Below, piece after piece: positions 55,764 to 64,000 of a DNA stretch of 64,000 nt. The stretch is from the NCBI RefSeq assembly GCF_000442255.1, contig NZ_KE557273.1, forward strand, positions 257,335 through 321,334, written 5' to 3'. Source of the DNA: Salipiger mucosus DSM 16094 (GTDB lineage Bacteria; Pseudomonadota; Alphaproteobacteria; Rhodobacterales; Rhodobacteraceae). Position numbers and translations under genes: made by a program. The first letter of the stretch is position 1; the number at the start of each line of letters is the position of its first letter. The notes below the pieces were generated by a model, which was given only the letters and a program-made list of their open reading frames with translations, did no database searches and was not told the DNA's origin.

Positions 55764-57619
55764 TTGCCGTCCGGCTTGCCGGGCTTGTTCGCGGCGCTGT
55801 CGGCGGCCTTGTCCTTGCGGCTGAAGCTCTTCTTGATGTTGCCGAAGACGTCCGGCGTGTACCCTTGGCTGCGCATGATCGTGTACTGCTGCAGGAAGGT
55901 GATCGTGTTGTTGGTGATCCAGTAGAGCACCAGCCCGCTGGCGAAGCCGCCGAGCATGAACATGAAGACCCAGGGCATCCAGGCAAAGATCATCTGCTGC
56001 GTCGGATCGGCCGGCGCCGGGTTCAGCTTCTGCTGCAGCCACATCGAGATGCCCAGCAGCAGCGGCAGGATGCCGATGAAGACCAGCGCCAGGATGCTGC
56101 CCGGCTCCGGGGCGGCCCAGGGCAGCAGCCCGAAGAGGTTGTAGAGCGAGGTCGGGTCGGGTGCCGAGAGGTCCTGGAACGGCCCCAGCCAGGGCGCGTG
56201 GCGCAGCTCGAAGGCGACGAAGATCACCTTGTAGAGCGAGAAGAAGATCGGGATCTGCAGAAGGATGGGCAGGCAGCCCGAGGCCGGGTTGACCTTTTCC
56301 TTCTTGTAGAGCGCCATCATCTCCTGCTGGAGCTTCTGGCGGTCGTCGCCGGCGCGCTCCTTGAGCTTCTCCATCTCGGGCTGGAGTTCCTTCATCTTGG
56401 CCATCGAGACGTAGGACTTGAAGGCCAGCGGGAAGAGCACCGCCTTGAGAAGGATCGTCAGGCCGATGATCGACCAGCCCATGTTGCCGATGAGCTGGTG
56501 CAGGTGGTGCAGCACCCAGAACATCGGCTTGGTCAGGAAGAAGAACCAGCCCCAGTCGATGCTGTCGATGAAGCCGTCGACGCCTTCGTCCTGGTATTCG
56601 CGGATGGTTTCCCATTCCTTGGCGCCCGCGAAGAGCCGCGTGGTGACCTCCTCGGTGGTGCCGGGGGCGAGCGTCATCGTCGGCATGACGGACTCGGTCT
56701 GGTAGATGTCGCGGCGGTCGTCGTATTTCGCGACCTGCTTGAAGGCGCTGCCCTGCGCGGGGATGAGCGTGGTCATCCAGTAGTGGTCGGTGAAGCCGAT
56801 CCAGCCGTCCGAGGCGACCTGGGTCACGTCGGCGCGGGCGCCTTCGCTGGGCACGACCTCGAAGTCGGTCATGTCGTCGTAGTCGATCTCGGCGAGGCTG
56901 CCGTCGGCCATGGCGACGACGCCCTCGTGCAGGACGAAGAAGTTCTTGAGGTCGGCAGGCTCGCCGTGGCGCGCGACGATGCCGTAGGGCGCGCTCGAGA
57001 CCTGGGTGTCCCCGGTGTTCTCGACCGACTGGGTGACGCTGAACATGAAGTCCTCGTCGACCGAGATCGTGCGGCGGAAGACAAGGCCCGCGGGGCTGTC
57101 CCAGCGCAGCGTGACGGGGCTCTCGACGGTCAGCGTCTCGCCGTCCTCGATCTCCCACGCGGTGTTGGGGCCGGGCACGTCCTCGAGCGTGAGGCCCGAG
57201 CCGGGGGCCCAGCCGTAGAGCGCGTAGTAGGGCTGATCGCTGCCCACGGGGGCGAGGATCTGGACGTTGGGCGAGCTGGGATCGCGCGTCTCGGTGTAGT
57301 CCTTGAGCTGCAGCGTGTCGATGCGGCCGCCGGCGAGCGAGATCGAGCCCGAAAGCCGCGCGGTGTCGATATCGACGCGCGGTGCGTCGGAGGCCTGGCG
57401 CGAGACCTCTTCGGTCGACGGGCTGTCGGCCTCGGCGCCCGGGGCCACGCCCGGGGTCGAGGCGATGGAGTCGCCGCCCTCGGTCTGGGTCTCGGTGACG
57501 GCCGGGGGCGTCTGGTCCTCGACCGGCTCTTCCGGTGGCGGGAAGAGCACGAACCAGACGAGGATCACGACGAAGCTCAACGCTGTCGCGATGAGCAGAT
57601 TCTTGTTCTGATCGTCCAT
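55760..57619 (-). CDS. yidC: Membrane protein insertase YidC
   Basis: YidC inserts inner-membrane proteins alone or with SecYEG. The ATG at 57619 gives 619 residues starting MDDQNKNLLIATALSFVVILVWFVLFPP (first helix), then a large periplasmic domain (about 60-370) and the conserved core with FLTKPMFWVLHHLHQLIGNMGWSI, GCLPILLQIPIFFSLYKV and a final pair of helices. The tail ends in a Lys-rich segment. The ribosome binding site is weak. Confidence 0.96.
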   Translation of the reverse strand: MDDQNKNLLIATALSFVVILVWFVLFPPPEEPVEDQTPPAVTETQTEGGDSIASTPGVAPGAEADSPSTEEVSRQASDAPRVDIDTARLSGSISLAGGRIDTLQLKDYTETRDPSSPNVQILAPVGSDQPYYALYGWAPGSGLTLEDVPGPNTAWEIEDGETLTVESPVTLRWDSPAGLVFRRTISVDEDFMFSVTQSVENTGDTQVSSAPYGIVARHGEPADLKNFFVLHEGVVAMADGSLAEIDYDDMTDFEVVPSEGARADVTQVASDGWIGFTDHYWMTTLIPAQGSAFKQVAKYDDRRDIYQTESVMPTMTLAPGTTEEVTTRLFAGAKEWETIREYQDEGVDGFIDSIDWGWFFFLTKPMFWVLHHLHQLIGNMGWSIIGLTILLKAVLFPLAFKSYVSMAKMKELQPEMEKLKERAGDDRQKLQQEMMALYKKEKVNPASGCLPILLQIPIFFSLYKVIFVAFELRHAPWLGPFQDLSAPDPTSLYNLFGLLPWAAPEPGSILALVFIGILPLLLGISMWLQQKLNPAPADPTQQMIFAWMPWVFMFMLGGFASGLVLYWITNNTITFLQQYTIMRSQGYTPDVFGNIKKSFSRKDKAADSAANKPGKPDGK

Positions 57620-57657
57620 GAGAGGGGCGCCACCTGTCCTTGGAAAGTCAGTGCCGG

Positions 57658-57686
57658 GTTCAACAGCCCGCACCTGCAAAGGTCAA
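57658..57686 (-). promoter_or_regulatory. Possible yidC promoter
   Basis: Minus-strand TTGACC (57686-57681), 17 bp, TTGAAC (57663-57658). The -35 is good and the -10 poor. It would give a ~30-nt leader. Confidence 0.35.
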
Positions 57687-57788
57687 GCCGATTCACGGGC
57701 GCCGCAGGCTTTTGTGACCATGTCACGCAGGGGCGCGGGCGCACCGGGCCCCGAAGGCCCGGCGGCGGGCACGCGCCGCGCCGGAGGG

Positions 57789-59339
57789 TCAGCCGCTGCT
57801 GCGCCCGAGGTCGCGGGCGCCGGCGATCTCGCGGGCGTGGCTGCGGGCCCATTCCGACAGGTGCGCGGCCGGCATGGGGCGGGCGATGCCGAAGCCCTGG
57901 ACGTGGTCGCATCCGAGCTGGGCCAGCAGGGCGTGTTCCCCCGCGCTCTCGACCCCCTCGGCCAGGGTTTCGAGGTCGAGCCGGTCGGCGAGCCCGAGGA
58001 TCGCGGCGAGCATGCGGCGCTGCTCCTCGTCGCGGTCGATGCGGCTGACGAAGCTGCGGTCGATCTTGAGGCGATGGACCGGAAAGCGGCGCAGGGCTGT
58101 GATCGAGGCGTGGCCGGTGCCGAAATCGTCGAGGTCGATGTGGCAGCCCAGCTCGGACAGCCCGAGGATGTTGCGCGCGACGATGCCCTCGGGCGATTCC
58201 GCGATGACGGTTTCCAGCACCTCGATCGCCAGCCGCCGGGGGTCGAGCCCGAAGCGGTCGAGCTCCCACCTGATGCGGGCGACAAGCTGCGGATTGCGCA
58301 GTTCGGTCGCCGAGAAGTTCACGCTGACGCGGGGCAGGTCGATCCCCTCGGCGTCCCAGCCGCGCAGGGCGGTGAGCGCGTGCTGCAGGATGGTCTCGCT
58401 GAGGCGGTCCATCTGGCCGGCCTCGTCGAGGGGGCCGAGGAAGTCGGCGGGCGGCACGATGCCGCGTTCGGGGTGCAGCCAGCGGGCCAGCGCCTCGACC
58501 CCGCTGATGCGGCCGGTCGAGGTGCAGAGCTGCGGCTGATACCAGGGCTGGATCTGGCCGTTCGCGAGCGCCCGGTCGATGTCGGACAGCAGCGAGACCC
58601 GCGCCCGCCGCTCGGCCCGCATGCCGACCGACCAGGCGCGGACCGCCGAGGGGCCGTTGGCCTGCGCGTCGGCCAGCGCGGTCTGCGCCGCCTCGAGCAG
58701 CTGGGCGCCGTCGCTGCCGTCGGGCAGGCGGGAGAGACCGCAAAAGCCGATGCAGGCCGTCAGGTAATGCGTGCCGGTGGCGGTCTCGGCGGGTTCCTCG
58801 ACCGCGCGCTGCAGCCGGTCGGCGACGGCAAGCTGCGTCTCGAGGTCGAGCCGCAGCGCCGGGCCCAGCAGCACGAGGTAACGCGCGTCGCCGATCCGCA
58901 CGCCCAGGTCCTCGCGCCGCAGCATGGTGCGGATGCGCCGGAGCATGAGCTCGCGCAGCGTTTCGGCGGTGTCCTGGCCGAAATGGCGGGCGAGCGCGTC
59001 GAGCTCCGCCGCCTCGATCACGTAGCAGGCGGTCGAAAGCTCGGCCTCGCGCGCCGCGTGCAGCATCCGGTCCGCAAGCTCCTGCGCGCCCTGGGCGTCG
59101 ACGAGGTCGGCGCCCAGGGCCGCCACGCTGCCGGTCGGCGCCAGTGCGGCGCCCCGGTCGCCGGCCACCATGTAGAGCAGCGGCATCGACAGCGAGAGCA
59201 TGAGCAGCACCGCCTCGCCCCCCATCCAGAAGCCGGCGAGCGACAGCGCGGGCAGGAACGCGAGCATGTGGGGACCATGAAGCCAGGGCTTCAGCAGATC
59301 CCCGACCGCGGCGCGAAGCGCGGCGAGGCGGGATGTCAT
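57789..59339 (-). CDS. Membrane GGDEF-EAL protein with degenerate GGDEF
   Basis: A 516-residue protein probably degrading c-di-GMP. Two hydrophobic helices (about residues 25-58) anchor it. The GGDEF position reads IGDAR (149-153), so cyclase activity is unlikely. The EAL domain is intact: EAL at 282-284, N341, E373, DD at 404-405 in DDFGTGHAS, K425, E461, GVE at 462-464 and Q481. AAAAGGGGG precedes the ATG. It lies between yidC and ttcA, outside the usual gene order. Confidence 0.9.
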   Translation of the reverse strand: MTSRLAALRAAVGDLLKPWLHGPHMLAFLPALSLAGFWMGGEAVLLMLSLSMPLLYMVAGDRGAALAPTGSVAALGADLVDAQGAQELADRMLHAAREAELSTACYVIEAAELDALARHFGQDTAETLRELMLRRIRTMLRREDLGVRIGDARYLVLLGPALRLDLETQLAVADRLQRAVEEPAETATGTHYLTACIGFCGLSRLPDGSDGAQLLEAAQTALADAQANGPSAVRAWSVGMRAERRARVSLLSDIDRALANGQIQPWYQPQLCTSTGRISGVEALARWLHPERGIVPPADFLGPLDEAGQMDRLSETILQHALTALRGWDAEGIDLPRVSVNFSATELRNPQLVARIRWELDRFGLDPRRLAIEVLETVIAESPEGIVARNILGLSELGCHIDLDDFGTGHASITALRRFPVHRLKIDRSFVSRIDRDEEQRRMLAAILGLADRLDLETLAEGVESAGEHALLAQLGCDHVQGFGIARPMPAAHLSEWARSHAREIAGARDLGRSSG

Positions 59340-59401
59340 GTCGCAGCCCCCTTTTCTGACCCGGACGGCGACAGACCTAGAACAAGGAAGTGACTCGGCG
59401 C

Positions 59402-60271
59402 TTAACGCAGGTCGGGAACCGCGTCGTCAGTTTCGGCCTCGGCCTGCGCCGCGCGCATGAGCCCGGCGAAATCGAAGAGCGCCGGGTCCAGCATGTGCGA
59501 GGGCCGCACGTTCATCAGGGCGCGGAACATCACCTGCCGGCGGCCGGGGCTGTTCTTTTCCCAGCCGTCGAGGATCTGCTTCACCTGCTGGCGCTGCAGC
59601 CCGTCCTGGCTGCCGCAGAGGTCGCAGGGGATGATCGGGTAGTCCATCGCGCGCGCGAACTTCTCGCAGTCGACCTCGGCCACGTGGGCCAGCGGGCGGT
59701 AGACGAAGAGATCGCCCTCTTCGTTGACCAGCTTGGGCGGCATGGTCGCCAGCCGCCCGCCGTGGAAGAGGTTCATGAAGAAGGTCTCGAGGATGTCGTC
59801 GCGGTGGTGGCCCAGCACCACGGCGGAACAGCCCTCTTCGCGCGCGATGCGGTAGAGGTGGCCGCGCCGCAGCCGCGAGCAGAGCGCGCAGAAGGTGCGC
59901 CCCTGCGGGATCTTGTCCATGACGACGGAATAGGTGTCCTGGTACTCGACCCGGTGGGGCACCTGCATCCGCTCGAGGAACTCGGGCAGGACCGTCGCGG
60001 GAAAGCCCGGCTGGCCCTGGTCGAGGTTGCAGGCCAGCAGCTCGACGGGCAGCAGGCCGCGCCACTTCAGCTCGTGCAGGACGGCGAGCAGCGTGTAGCT
60101 GTCCTTGCCGCCCGAGAGGCAGACGAGCCACTTGGCGCCGCGTTCGACCATGCCGTACTGGTCCACCGCCTCGCGTGCCTGTTGCACGAGCCGCTTGCGG
60201 AGCTTCTTGAACTCCGTGGTGCGGGGGGCTCCGTGAAAGAGCGGGTGGATATCGTCGCCGGCGTCAAGCAT
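59402..60271 (-). CDS. ttcA: tRNA 2-thiocytidine(32) synthetase TtcA
   Basis: TtcA thiolates C32 of some tRNAs using ATP and a 4Fe-4S cluster. The 289 residues show the PP-loop SGGKDS (53-58), the CxxC pair C128/C131 in [11 protein letters not shown] and C216/C219 in IPCDLCGSQ, plus [11 protein letters not shown]. All expected cluster ligands are present. The next gene on the plus strand diverges from it 117 bp away. Confidence 0.93.
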   Translation of the reverse strand: MLDAGDDIHPLFHGAPRTTEFKKLRKRLVQQAREAVDQYGMVERGAKWLVCLSGGKDSYTLLAVLHELKWRGLLPVELLACNLDQGQPGFPATVLPEFLERMQVPHRVEYQDTYSVVMDKIPQGRTFCALCSRLRRGHLYRIAREEGCSAVVLGHHRDDILETFFMNLFHGGRLATMPPKLVNEEGDLFVYRPLAHVAEVDCEKFARAMDYPIIPCDLCGSQDGLQRQQVKQILDGWEKNSPGRRQVMFRALMNVRPSHMLDPALFDFAGLMRAAQAEAETDDAVPDLR

Positions 60272-60388
60272 GCGCGGGCATTAGTCGAGAATCCCGGCCC
60301 GGGCAAGCGCGGCGCGCGGCGGCGTGAATGAATGCTGGCGGGCGCGCGGCGCTTTGCTAGTCTGCGGGCAGTCATCGAGGAGGTCTTC

Positions 60389-61132
60389 ATGCCGGTCACC
60401 CGCGGCGGCGAGGCGTTGTTGTCGATTTTCGACCGGGTCTACGTCATCAACCTGCCGGATCGCGCGGATCGCCGGGCCGAGATGGCCGCGCAGCTGTCGC
60501 GCCTCGGGCTGGGGTTCGATCATCCTTCGGTGACGCTGGTGCCCGGCGTGCGGCCCGACGATCCGGGCGAGTTTCCCGGCCTCGGCGTGCGCGGCTGCTA
60601 CATGAGCCACCTCTCGGTGCTCGAGGCCGGGCTGCGCGACGGCGCGGAGCGGTTCCTGCTGCTCGAGGACGACGCGGATTTCGTGCGCGGGATCGAGGAG
60701 CGCCTGCCGGCGCTGGCCGCTGCCGCGCGGGACGAGGACTGGGGTCTCCTCTGGGCCCACATGCCCGGGCGCTACCACGCGCCGCCCACCGCGACGCCGG
60801 ACCTGCTGCACGAGGTTTCGCCCGACACGCCGATCAAGCTGGCGCACATGGTGGGGGTCACGCGCGAGGCGGCCGAACTGGCGCTGCCCTACCTGCGCGC
60901 CATCGCCGAACGGCCCTACGACGACCCGGCGGGCGGGCCGATGCACGTGGACGGGGCCTATTTCTGGTTCCGCCGGGCGCATCCCGGGGTGCGCACCCTT
61001 GCGCCCGAAACGGCGCTGGCGCTGCAGCGCTCCTCGCGCTCGGACATCCATCGCGGCCGCTGGTACGAGACGATGCCGGTGGTGGGAGAACTCGTGGCCG
61101 GGCTGCGGCGGGCGAAGAACGCGCTGCGCTAG
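60389..61132 (+). CDS. Glycosyltransferase family 25 (LPS-biosynthesis-like)
   Basis: The 247-residue protein has [26 protein letters not shown] and LLLEDDADF, the hallmarks of GT25 enzymes that add sugars to lipooligosaccharide. The ATG at 60389 is chosen because GAGGAGG lies five bases upstream; a start 19 codons earlier has no site. Its end overlaps the convergent yidD by four bases. It is the only plus-strand gene in the rpmH-to-yidC block and so looks inserted there. Confidence 0.85.
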   Translation: MPVTRGGEALLSIFDRVYVINLPDRADRRAEMAAQLSRLGLGFDHPSVTLVPGVRPDDPGEFPGLGVRGCYMSHLSVLEAGLRDGAERFLLLEDDADFVRGIEERLPALAAAARDEDWGLLWAHMPGRYHAPPTATPDLLHEVSPDTPIKLAHMVGVTREAAELALPYLRAIAERPYDDPAGGPMHVDGAYFWFRRAHPGVRTLAPETALALQRSSRSDIHRGRWYETMPVVGELVAGLRRAKNALR

Positions 61133-61365
61133 TCCTTGCGGCGGGGCGGCGGCACGTTGTCGATGCCGCTGCCGCCCCAGGGGTTGCAGCGCAGGATGCG
61201 CCGCGCCGCCAGCCAGCCGCCGCGCAGCGCGCCGTGCGTTTCCAGCGCCTCGAGCGCGTAGGCGGAACAGGTGGGGTGGAAGCGGCAGCCGTGGCCGACC
61301 CAGGGCGACAGGACGAGGCGATAGGCCCGGACGGGCAGGGCGACCAGGTGCGCCAGCGGCGTCAT
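61129..61365 (-). CDS. yidD: Membrane protein insertion efficiency factor YidD
   Basis: YidD is a small membrane-associated helper of YidC-dependent insertion. The 78 residues carry [31 protein letters not shown] and [14 protein letters not shown] with the three conserved cysteines. Its start overlaps the rnpA stop as ATGA. yidC itself is 3.5 kb further on instead of adjacent. Confidence 0.95.
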   Translation of the reverse strand: MTPLAHLVALPVRAYRLVLSPWVGHGCRFHPTCSAYALEALETHGALRGGWLAARRILRCNPWGGSGIDNVPPPRRKD

Positions 61366-61760
61366 TTCCCCGTGCCGTGGATCTTGCGCAGGGCATGGGC
61401 GAAATCGCCCTGCAGCTGCACGAAGGGGCGTTGCGCGGTGATGTCGCGCCGCCCGATCAGCACGTAGTCCCAGCCGGGCTGGCCGATCTGCGGCAGGGCA
61501 AGGCGCGCGACCTCGCGCAGCCGGCGCTTGGCACGGTTGCGGGCGACGGCGTTGCCGACCTTCTTGGAGCAGGTGAAGCCCACGCGGATCGCCGGATCGC
61601 CGTCGTGCCGAAAGCGGGCCTGCACCAGCATGGACTGCACCGGCTGACGCCGCGCGCGGGCGGCGGCGAGGAAATCGGCGCGCTTGCGCAGCACCGTCAC
61701 CGGGGCATTGGACACACCAAAAGCCGCCCCGGATGTCTCCGGCGCGGCGCTGGCTGCCAT
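61362..61760 (-). CDS. rnpA: Ribonuclease P protein component
   Basis: RnpA binds the RNase P RNA that trims tRNA 5' leaders. The ATG at 61760 (GGAG upstream) gives 132 residues with [25 protein letters not shown], the RNR signature. A longer frame running back through rpmH is not family sequence. It follows rpmH by 35 bp, the universal pairing. Confidence 0.92.
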   Translation of the reverse strand: MAASAAPETSGAAFGVSNAPVTVLRKRADFLAAARARRQPVQSMLVQARFRHDGDPAIRVGFTCSKKVGNAVARNRAKRRLREVARLALPQIGQPGWDYVLIGRRDITAQRPFVQLQGDFAHALRKIHGTGK

Positions 61761-61795
61761 GATGCGCGGCTCCGCCACGGGGCAGAGCGCGCGGT

Positions 61796-61930
61796 TCAGG
61801 CGCTGAGGTTCTTGCGGCCGCGTGCGCGGCGCGCGTTCAGAACCTTGCGGCCGGCTTTGGTCGCCATGCGGGCGCGGAAGCCGTGGCGGCGCTTGCGAAC
61901 CAGGTTCGAAGGCTGAAAGGTGCGTTTCAT
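61796..61930 (-). CDS. rpmH: 50S ribosomal protein L34
   Basis: Read directly from the minus strand: 44 residues starting [18 protein letters not shown] and ending [11 protein letters not shown], the canonical L34. GGAGAAGAG precedes the ATG at 61930. It is too short to stand out as an open frame but is unmistakable. Confidence 0.97.
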   Translation of the reverse strand: MKRTFQPSNLVRKRRHGFRARMATKAGRKVLNARRARGRKNLSA

Positions 61931-62020
61931 CGCGCTCTTCTCCGTGTCTCGGGGGCCGTTGCCCCATGTCTCGGGCGGGCCCGAAACGGATTCGCCGGGC
62001 CGCGGTCATTGGAAGCCCGT

Positions 62021-62049
62021 GCTATAGGGAGGTCGGCCCCGCCTGTCAA
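62021..62049 (-). promoter_or_regulatory. Promoter of rpmH-rnpA-yidD (TTGACA-N17-TATAGC)
   Basis: On the minus strand TTGACA (62049-62044) is 17 bp from TATAGC (62026-62021), about 90 bases before the rpmH start. A near-consensus site. Confidence 0.8.
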
Positions 62050-62071
62050 ACCCCCGTAACGGGAAAGCTGC

Positions 62072-62105
62072 AACAATTCCGGGCCCGCGCGGCGCCGGAA
62101 TTGTT
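62072..62105. other. Inverted repeat upstream of the rpmH promoter
   Basis: AACAATTCCGG (62072-62082) and CCGGAATTGTT (62095-62105) are perfect 11-bp inverted repeats around a 12-base GC core, between divergent rpmH and the VTT gene. It may be an operator or a cruciform; no partner is known. Confidence 0.55.
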
Positions 62106-62249
62106 ACAGGGGCCGCAAGACCCCCTGTTTCGTGGCCTGCAGGCGTCACCGGGAATCAAGGCGGCGTGATGGGGGTGTCGCACCGCGGATGCGCGGCGCA
62201 TCTTTACCTCATGACATTGCACAGCGATCCCCCCGCCGGAAAGGCCGAG

Positions 62250-62972
62250 ATGCCGGAGACCAGAAAGCCGGGCCTTGCCCGCCACCTGCCGCTGATCGTG
62301 ATCCTGGCCGTGGCCGTCCTCGGTTTCCTCACCCTGCGCGACCAGCTCACCTTCGACACCCTGCGCGATAACCGCGAGGCGCTGCTGGCGCTCCGCGATT
62401 CGCACTACCTGCTGATGGTGGCGGGCTTCGTGGCGGTCTACATCGCCATCGTCGCCTTCTCGCTGCCGGGGGCGGCGGTGGCCTCGGTCACCGGCGGGTT
62501 CCTCTTCGGGCTGGCGGCCGGCACCGCCTTCAACGTGTTGGCCGCGACCGTGGGCGCGGCGGCGATCTTCCTGGCCGCCCGCGCGGGGCTCGGCCGGGCG
62601 CTCGCGGCGCGGATGGAGGCCTCGGAGGGCACGGTCAAGCGGCTGCGCGACGGGCTGCAGGAGAACGAGATCAGCGTGCTCTTCATCCTGCGGCTGGTGC
62701 CCGTGGTGCCCTTCTTCGTCGCGAACCTGCTGCCCGCGCTGGTCGGCGTCCACTTCCGGAACTTTCTGTGGACCACGGCGCTTGGGATCGTGCCCGGCGC
62801 GCTGGTCTTCACCTCGATCGGCGTCGGCGTGGGCGAGGTCTTCGACCGGGGCGAGGACCCCGACCTCAGCCTTCTGTGGGAGCCGCAGGTGATCGGCCCG
62901 CTGCTGGGGCTCGCCGCGCTGGCGGCGCTGCCGATGGTGATCAAGGCCCTGCGCGGACGAAAGGACATCTGA
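62250..62972 (+). CDS. TVP38/TMEM64 (VTT/DedA-like) membrane protein
   Basis: The 240-residue inner-membrane protein has helices near residues 13-30, 54-75, 80-110 and in the C-terminal half, with the VTT-domain blocks SLPGAAVASVTGGFLFGLAAGTAFN and LRLVPVVPFFVANLLPALVGV. Relatives act in lipid or membrane homeostasis. The ATG at 62250 has GGAAAGG upstream; ATGs at 62211 and 62166 are possible longer starts. The next gene begins four bases after the stop, a pairing often seen with FAD oxidoreductases. Confidence 0.85.
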   Translation: MPETRKPGLARHLPLIVILAVAVLGFLTLRDQLTFDTLRDNREALLALRDSHYLLMVAGFVAVYIAIVAFSLPGAAVASVTGGFLFGLAAGTAFNVLAATVGAAAIFLAARAGLGRALAARMEASEGTVKRLRDGLQENEISVLFILRLVPVVPFFVANLLPALVGVHFRNFLWTTALGIVPGALVFTSIGVGVGEVFDRGEDPDLSLLWEPQVIGPLLGLAALAALPMVIKALRGRKDI

Positions 62973-62975
62973 GCG

Positions 62976-64000
62976 ATGGAACGGATCAAGACGGACATCC
63001 TCGTGATCGGGGCGGGCTCCGGCGGCCTCTCGGTGGCGGCGGGCGCGGCGCAGATGGGCGCGCGGGTCGTGCTGCTCGAGCGGGGCGAGATGGGCGGCGA
63101 CTGCCTGAACTACGGCTGCGTGCCCTCCAAGGCGCTGATCGCCGCGGCGCATCATGCCCAGGCCATGCGCGACGGCGCACCCTACGGCGTCGCCGCCGCG
63201 GAGCCGCAGGTCGATTATGCCGCCGCGCAGGACCACGTCGCCCAGGCCATCGCCCGCATCGCCCCGAACGACAGCCAGGAGCGGTTCGAGGGGCTCGGCG
63301 TGCGCGTGATCCGCGAGGAGGGGCGTTTCCTCTCGGAGACCGAGGTGCAGGCAGGCGATCACGTCATCACCGCCCGGCGGATCGTGCTGGCCACCGGCTC
63401 CTCGCCCTTCGTGCCGCCGGTCCCGGGGCTCGACGGCGTGCCCTACCTGACGAACGAAACGCTCTGGCAGCTGCGCGAGCGCCCCGAGCACCTGCTGATC
63501 GTCGGCGGCGGCCCCATCGGGCTGGAAATGGCGCAGGCGCACCGGCGGCTGGGCTCCCGCGTGACCGTGATCGAGGCCGAGACGGCGCTGGGCCGCGAAG
63601 ACCCGGAGATGGCCGCCATCGTGCTGGAAAGGCTGCGCGCCGAGGGCGTCGAGATCCTCGAGCAGACCGCCGCGCGCGAGGTGCGCGGCAGCGCGGGCGC
63701 CATCGAGGTCGAGACCGCCGACGGCGCGGTGCACCGCGGCTCGCACCTGCTCGTGGCGGTCGGGCGCCGGCCCAATGTCGATGGGCTGGACCTCGACAAG
63801 GCCGGGATCGAGACCACCAAGGCCGGGGTGACCGTCGATTCCGCGCTGCGCACGACGAATCGCCGCGTGCTTGCCGTGGGCGACGTGGCGGGGCAGGGGC
63901 AGTTCACGCATCTTGCGGGCTACCACGGCGGGCTGATCGTGCGCTCGACCGTGCTGGGCCTGCCGGTGCGGACGAAGCCGCAGATCATTCCGCGCGCCAC
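62976..64000 (+). CDS. FAD-dependent disulfide oxidoreductase (mercuric reductase/dihydrolipoamide dehydrogenase-like), 3' end outside window
   Basis: The first 341 codons are present. The N-terminus has the FAD motif GAGSGG (12-17), the redox pair C43/C48 in GGDCLNYGCVPSK, LATGSSPFVPPVPG, a second dinucleotide motif IVGGGPIGLEMA for NAD(P)H and VGDVAG. These define class I pyridine-nucleotide disulfide oxidoreductases. No mer genes or 2-oxoacid dehydrogenase subunits are near, so the substrate is open. AAAGGA precedes the ATG. The C-terminal dimerisation domain is cut off by the window edge. Confidence 0.9.
   Translation, partial: MERIKTDILVIGAGSGGLSVAAGAAQMGARVVLLERGEMGGDCLNYGCVPSKALIAAAHHAQAMRDGAPYGVAAAEPQVDYAAAQDHVAQAIARIAPNDSQERFEGLGVRVIREEGRFLSETEVQAGDHVITARRIVLATGSSPFVPPVPGLDGVPYLTNETLWQLRERPEHLLIVGGGPIGLEMAQAHRRLGSRVTVIEAETALGREDPEMAAIVLERLRAEGVEILEQTAAREVRGSAGAIEVETADGAVHRGSHLLVAVGRRPNVDGLDLDKAGIETTKAGVTVDSALRTTNRRVLAVGDVAGQGQFTHLAGYHGGLIVRSTVLGLPVRTKPQIIPRA

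Overview
The window is a block of core chromosome from a GC-rich alphaproteobacterium, most likely of the Rhodobacterales (Roseobacter/Rhodobacter relatives). The reasons are the gene order tuf / tRNA-Trp / secE-nusG-rplKAJL-rpoBC, rpsLG-fusA-tuf followed by the S10, spc and alpha operons, a general L-amino-acid transporter of the AapJQMP type, an ATP12-type F1 assembly chaperone, and the rpmH-rnpA-yidD ... yidC-MOSC-engB-argB cluster. This assignment rests on protein similarity recognised by eye and on gene order; no database was searched.

Layout. 1-2.3 kb: the 3' end of one tuf copy, then tRNA-Trp flanked by two divergently sized members (one repeat unit and three repeat units) of an exported repeat-protein family, with three ~95-bp DNA repeats between. 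2.6-14.9 kb: secE, nusG, rplK, rplA, rplJ, rplL, rpoB, rpoC. 15.0-18.0 kb: a soluble sugar dehydrogenase, an EamA transporter and a putative rhamnosyltransferase. 18.1-27.8 kb: rpsL, rpsG, fusA, the complete second tuf, then rpsJ to rplP. 27.8-30.4 kb: four unrelated genes (muramidase-like, 2OG-Fe(II) oxygenase, two small exported proteins) and a triple structured repeat, splitting the S10 operon before rpmC. 30.5-35.0 kb: rpmC to rpmD. 35.1-37.2 kb: a Tat-exported metallo-beta-lactamase-fold protein and a DEAD-box helicase, splitting the spc operon. 37.6-40.3 kb: rplO, secY, adk. 40.3-40.7 kb: a BLUF-domain protein with an unusual active site. 41.0-43.5 kb: rpsM, rpsK, rpoA, rplQ. 43.6-47.9 kb: a tight operon of rarA (frameshifted as sequenced), crcB, rluC-type synthase, HAD phosphatase and ATP12-type chaperone. 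48.1-52.8 kb: aapJQMP. 52.9-62.0 kb (mostly minus strand): sixA, argB, engB, MOSC, yidC, EAL protein, ttcA, a plus-strand GT25 glycosyltransferase, yidD, rnpA, rpmH. 62.2 kb to the end: a VTT/DedA-like membrane protein and a truncated FAD disulfide oxidoreductase.

Functionally this is the transcription, translation and membrane-protein biogenesis core of the cell. RNA polymerase (rpoA, rpoB, rpoC), its elongation factor NusG, translation factors EF-G and EF-Tu, most ribosomal proteins, the SecYE channel and the YidC insertase lie together. The ribosomal block is cut into transcription units. Each cut has a good intrinsic terminator, a few accessory genes, and then a fresh promoter; four of these promoters share the form TTGNNN-N17-TATACG (before secE, rpsL, rpmC and rplO).

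The least ordinary features are the exported 48-residue repeat family flanking tRNA-Trp, the ~95-bp repeats behind that tRNA, the 65-bp triple repeat near 29.4 kb with compensatory stem changes, AT-rich palindromes centred on TTCG/CGAA at operon junctions, the BLUF protein lacking the photoactive glutamine, the frameshift in rarA, and low-complexity extensions in L3 and AapQ. Several start sites were moved to internal codons using ribosome binding sites and family N-termini, including GTG for rplJ and TTG for rpsM, the DEAD-box helicase and one small exported protein.
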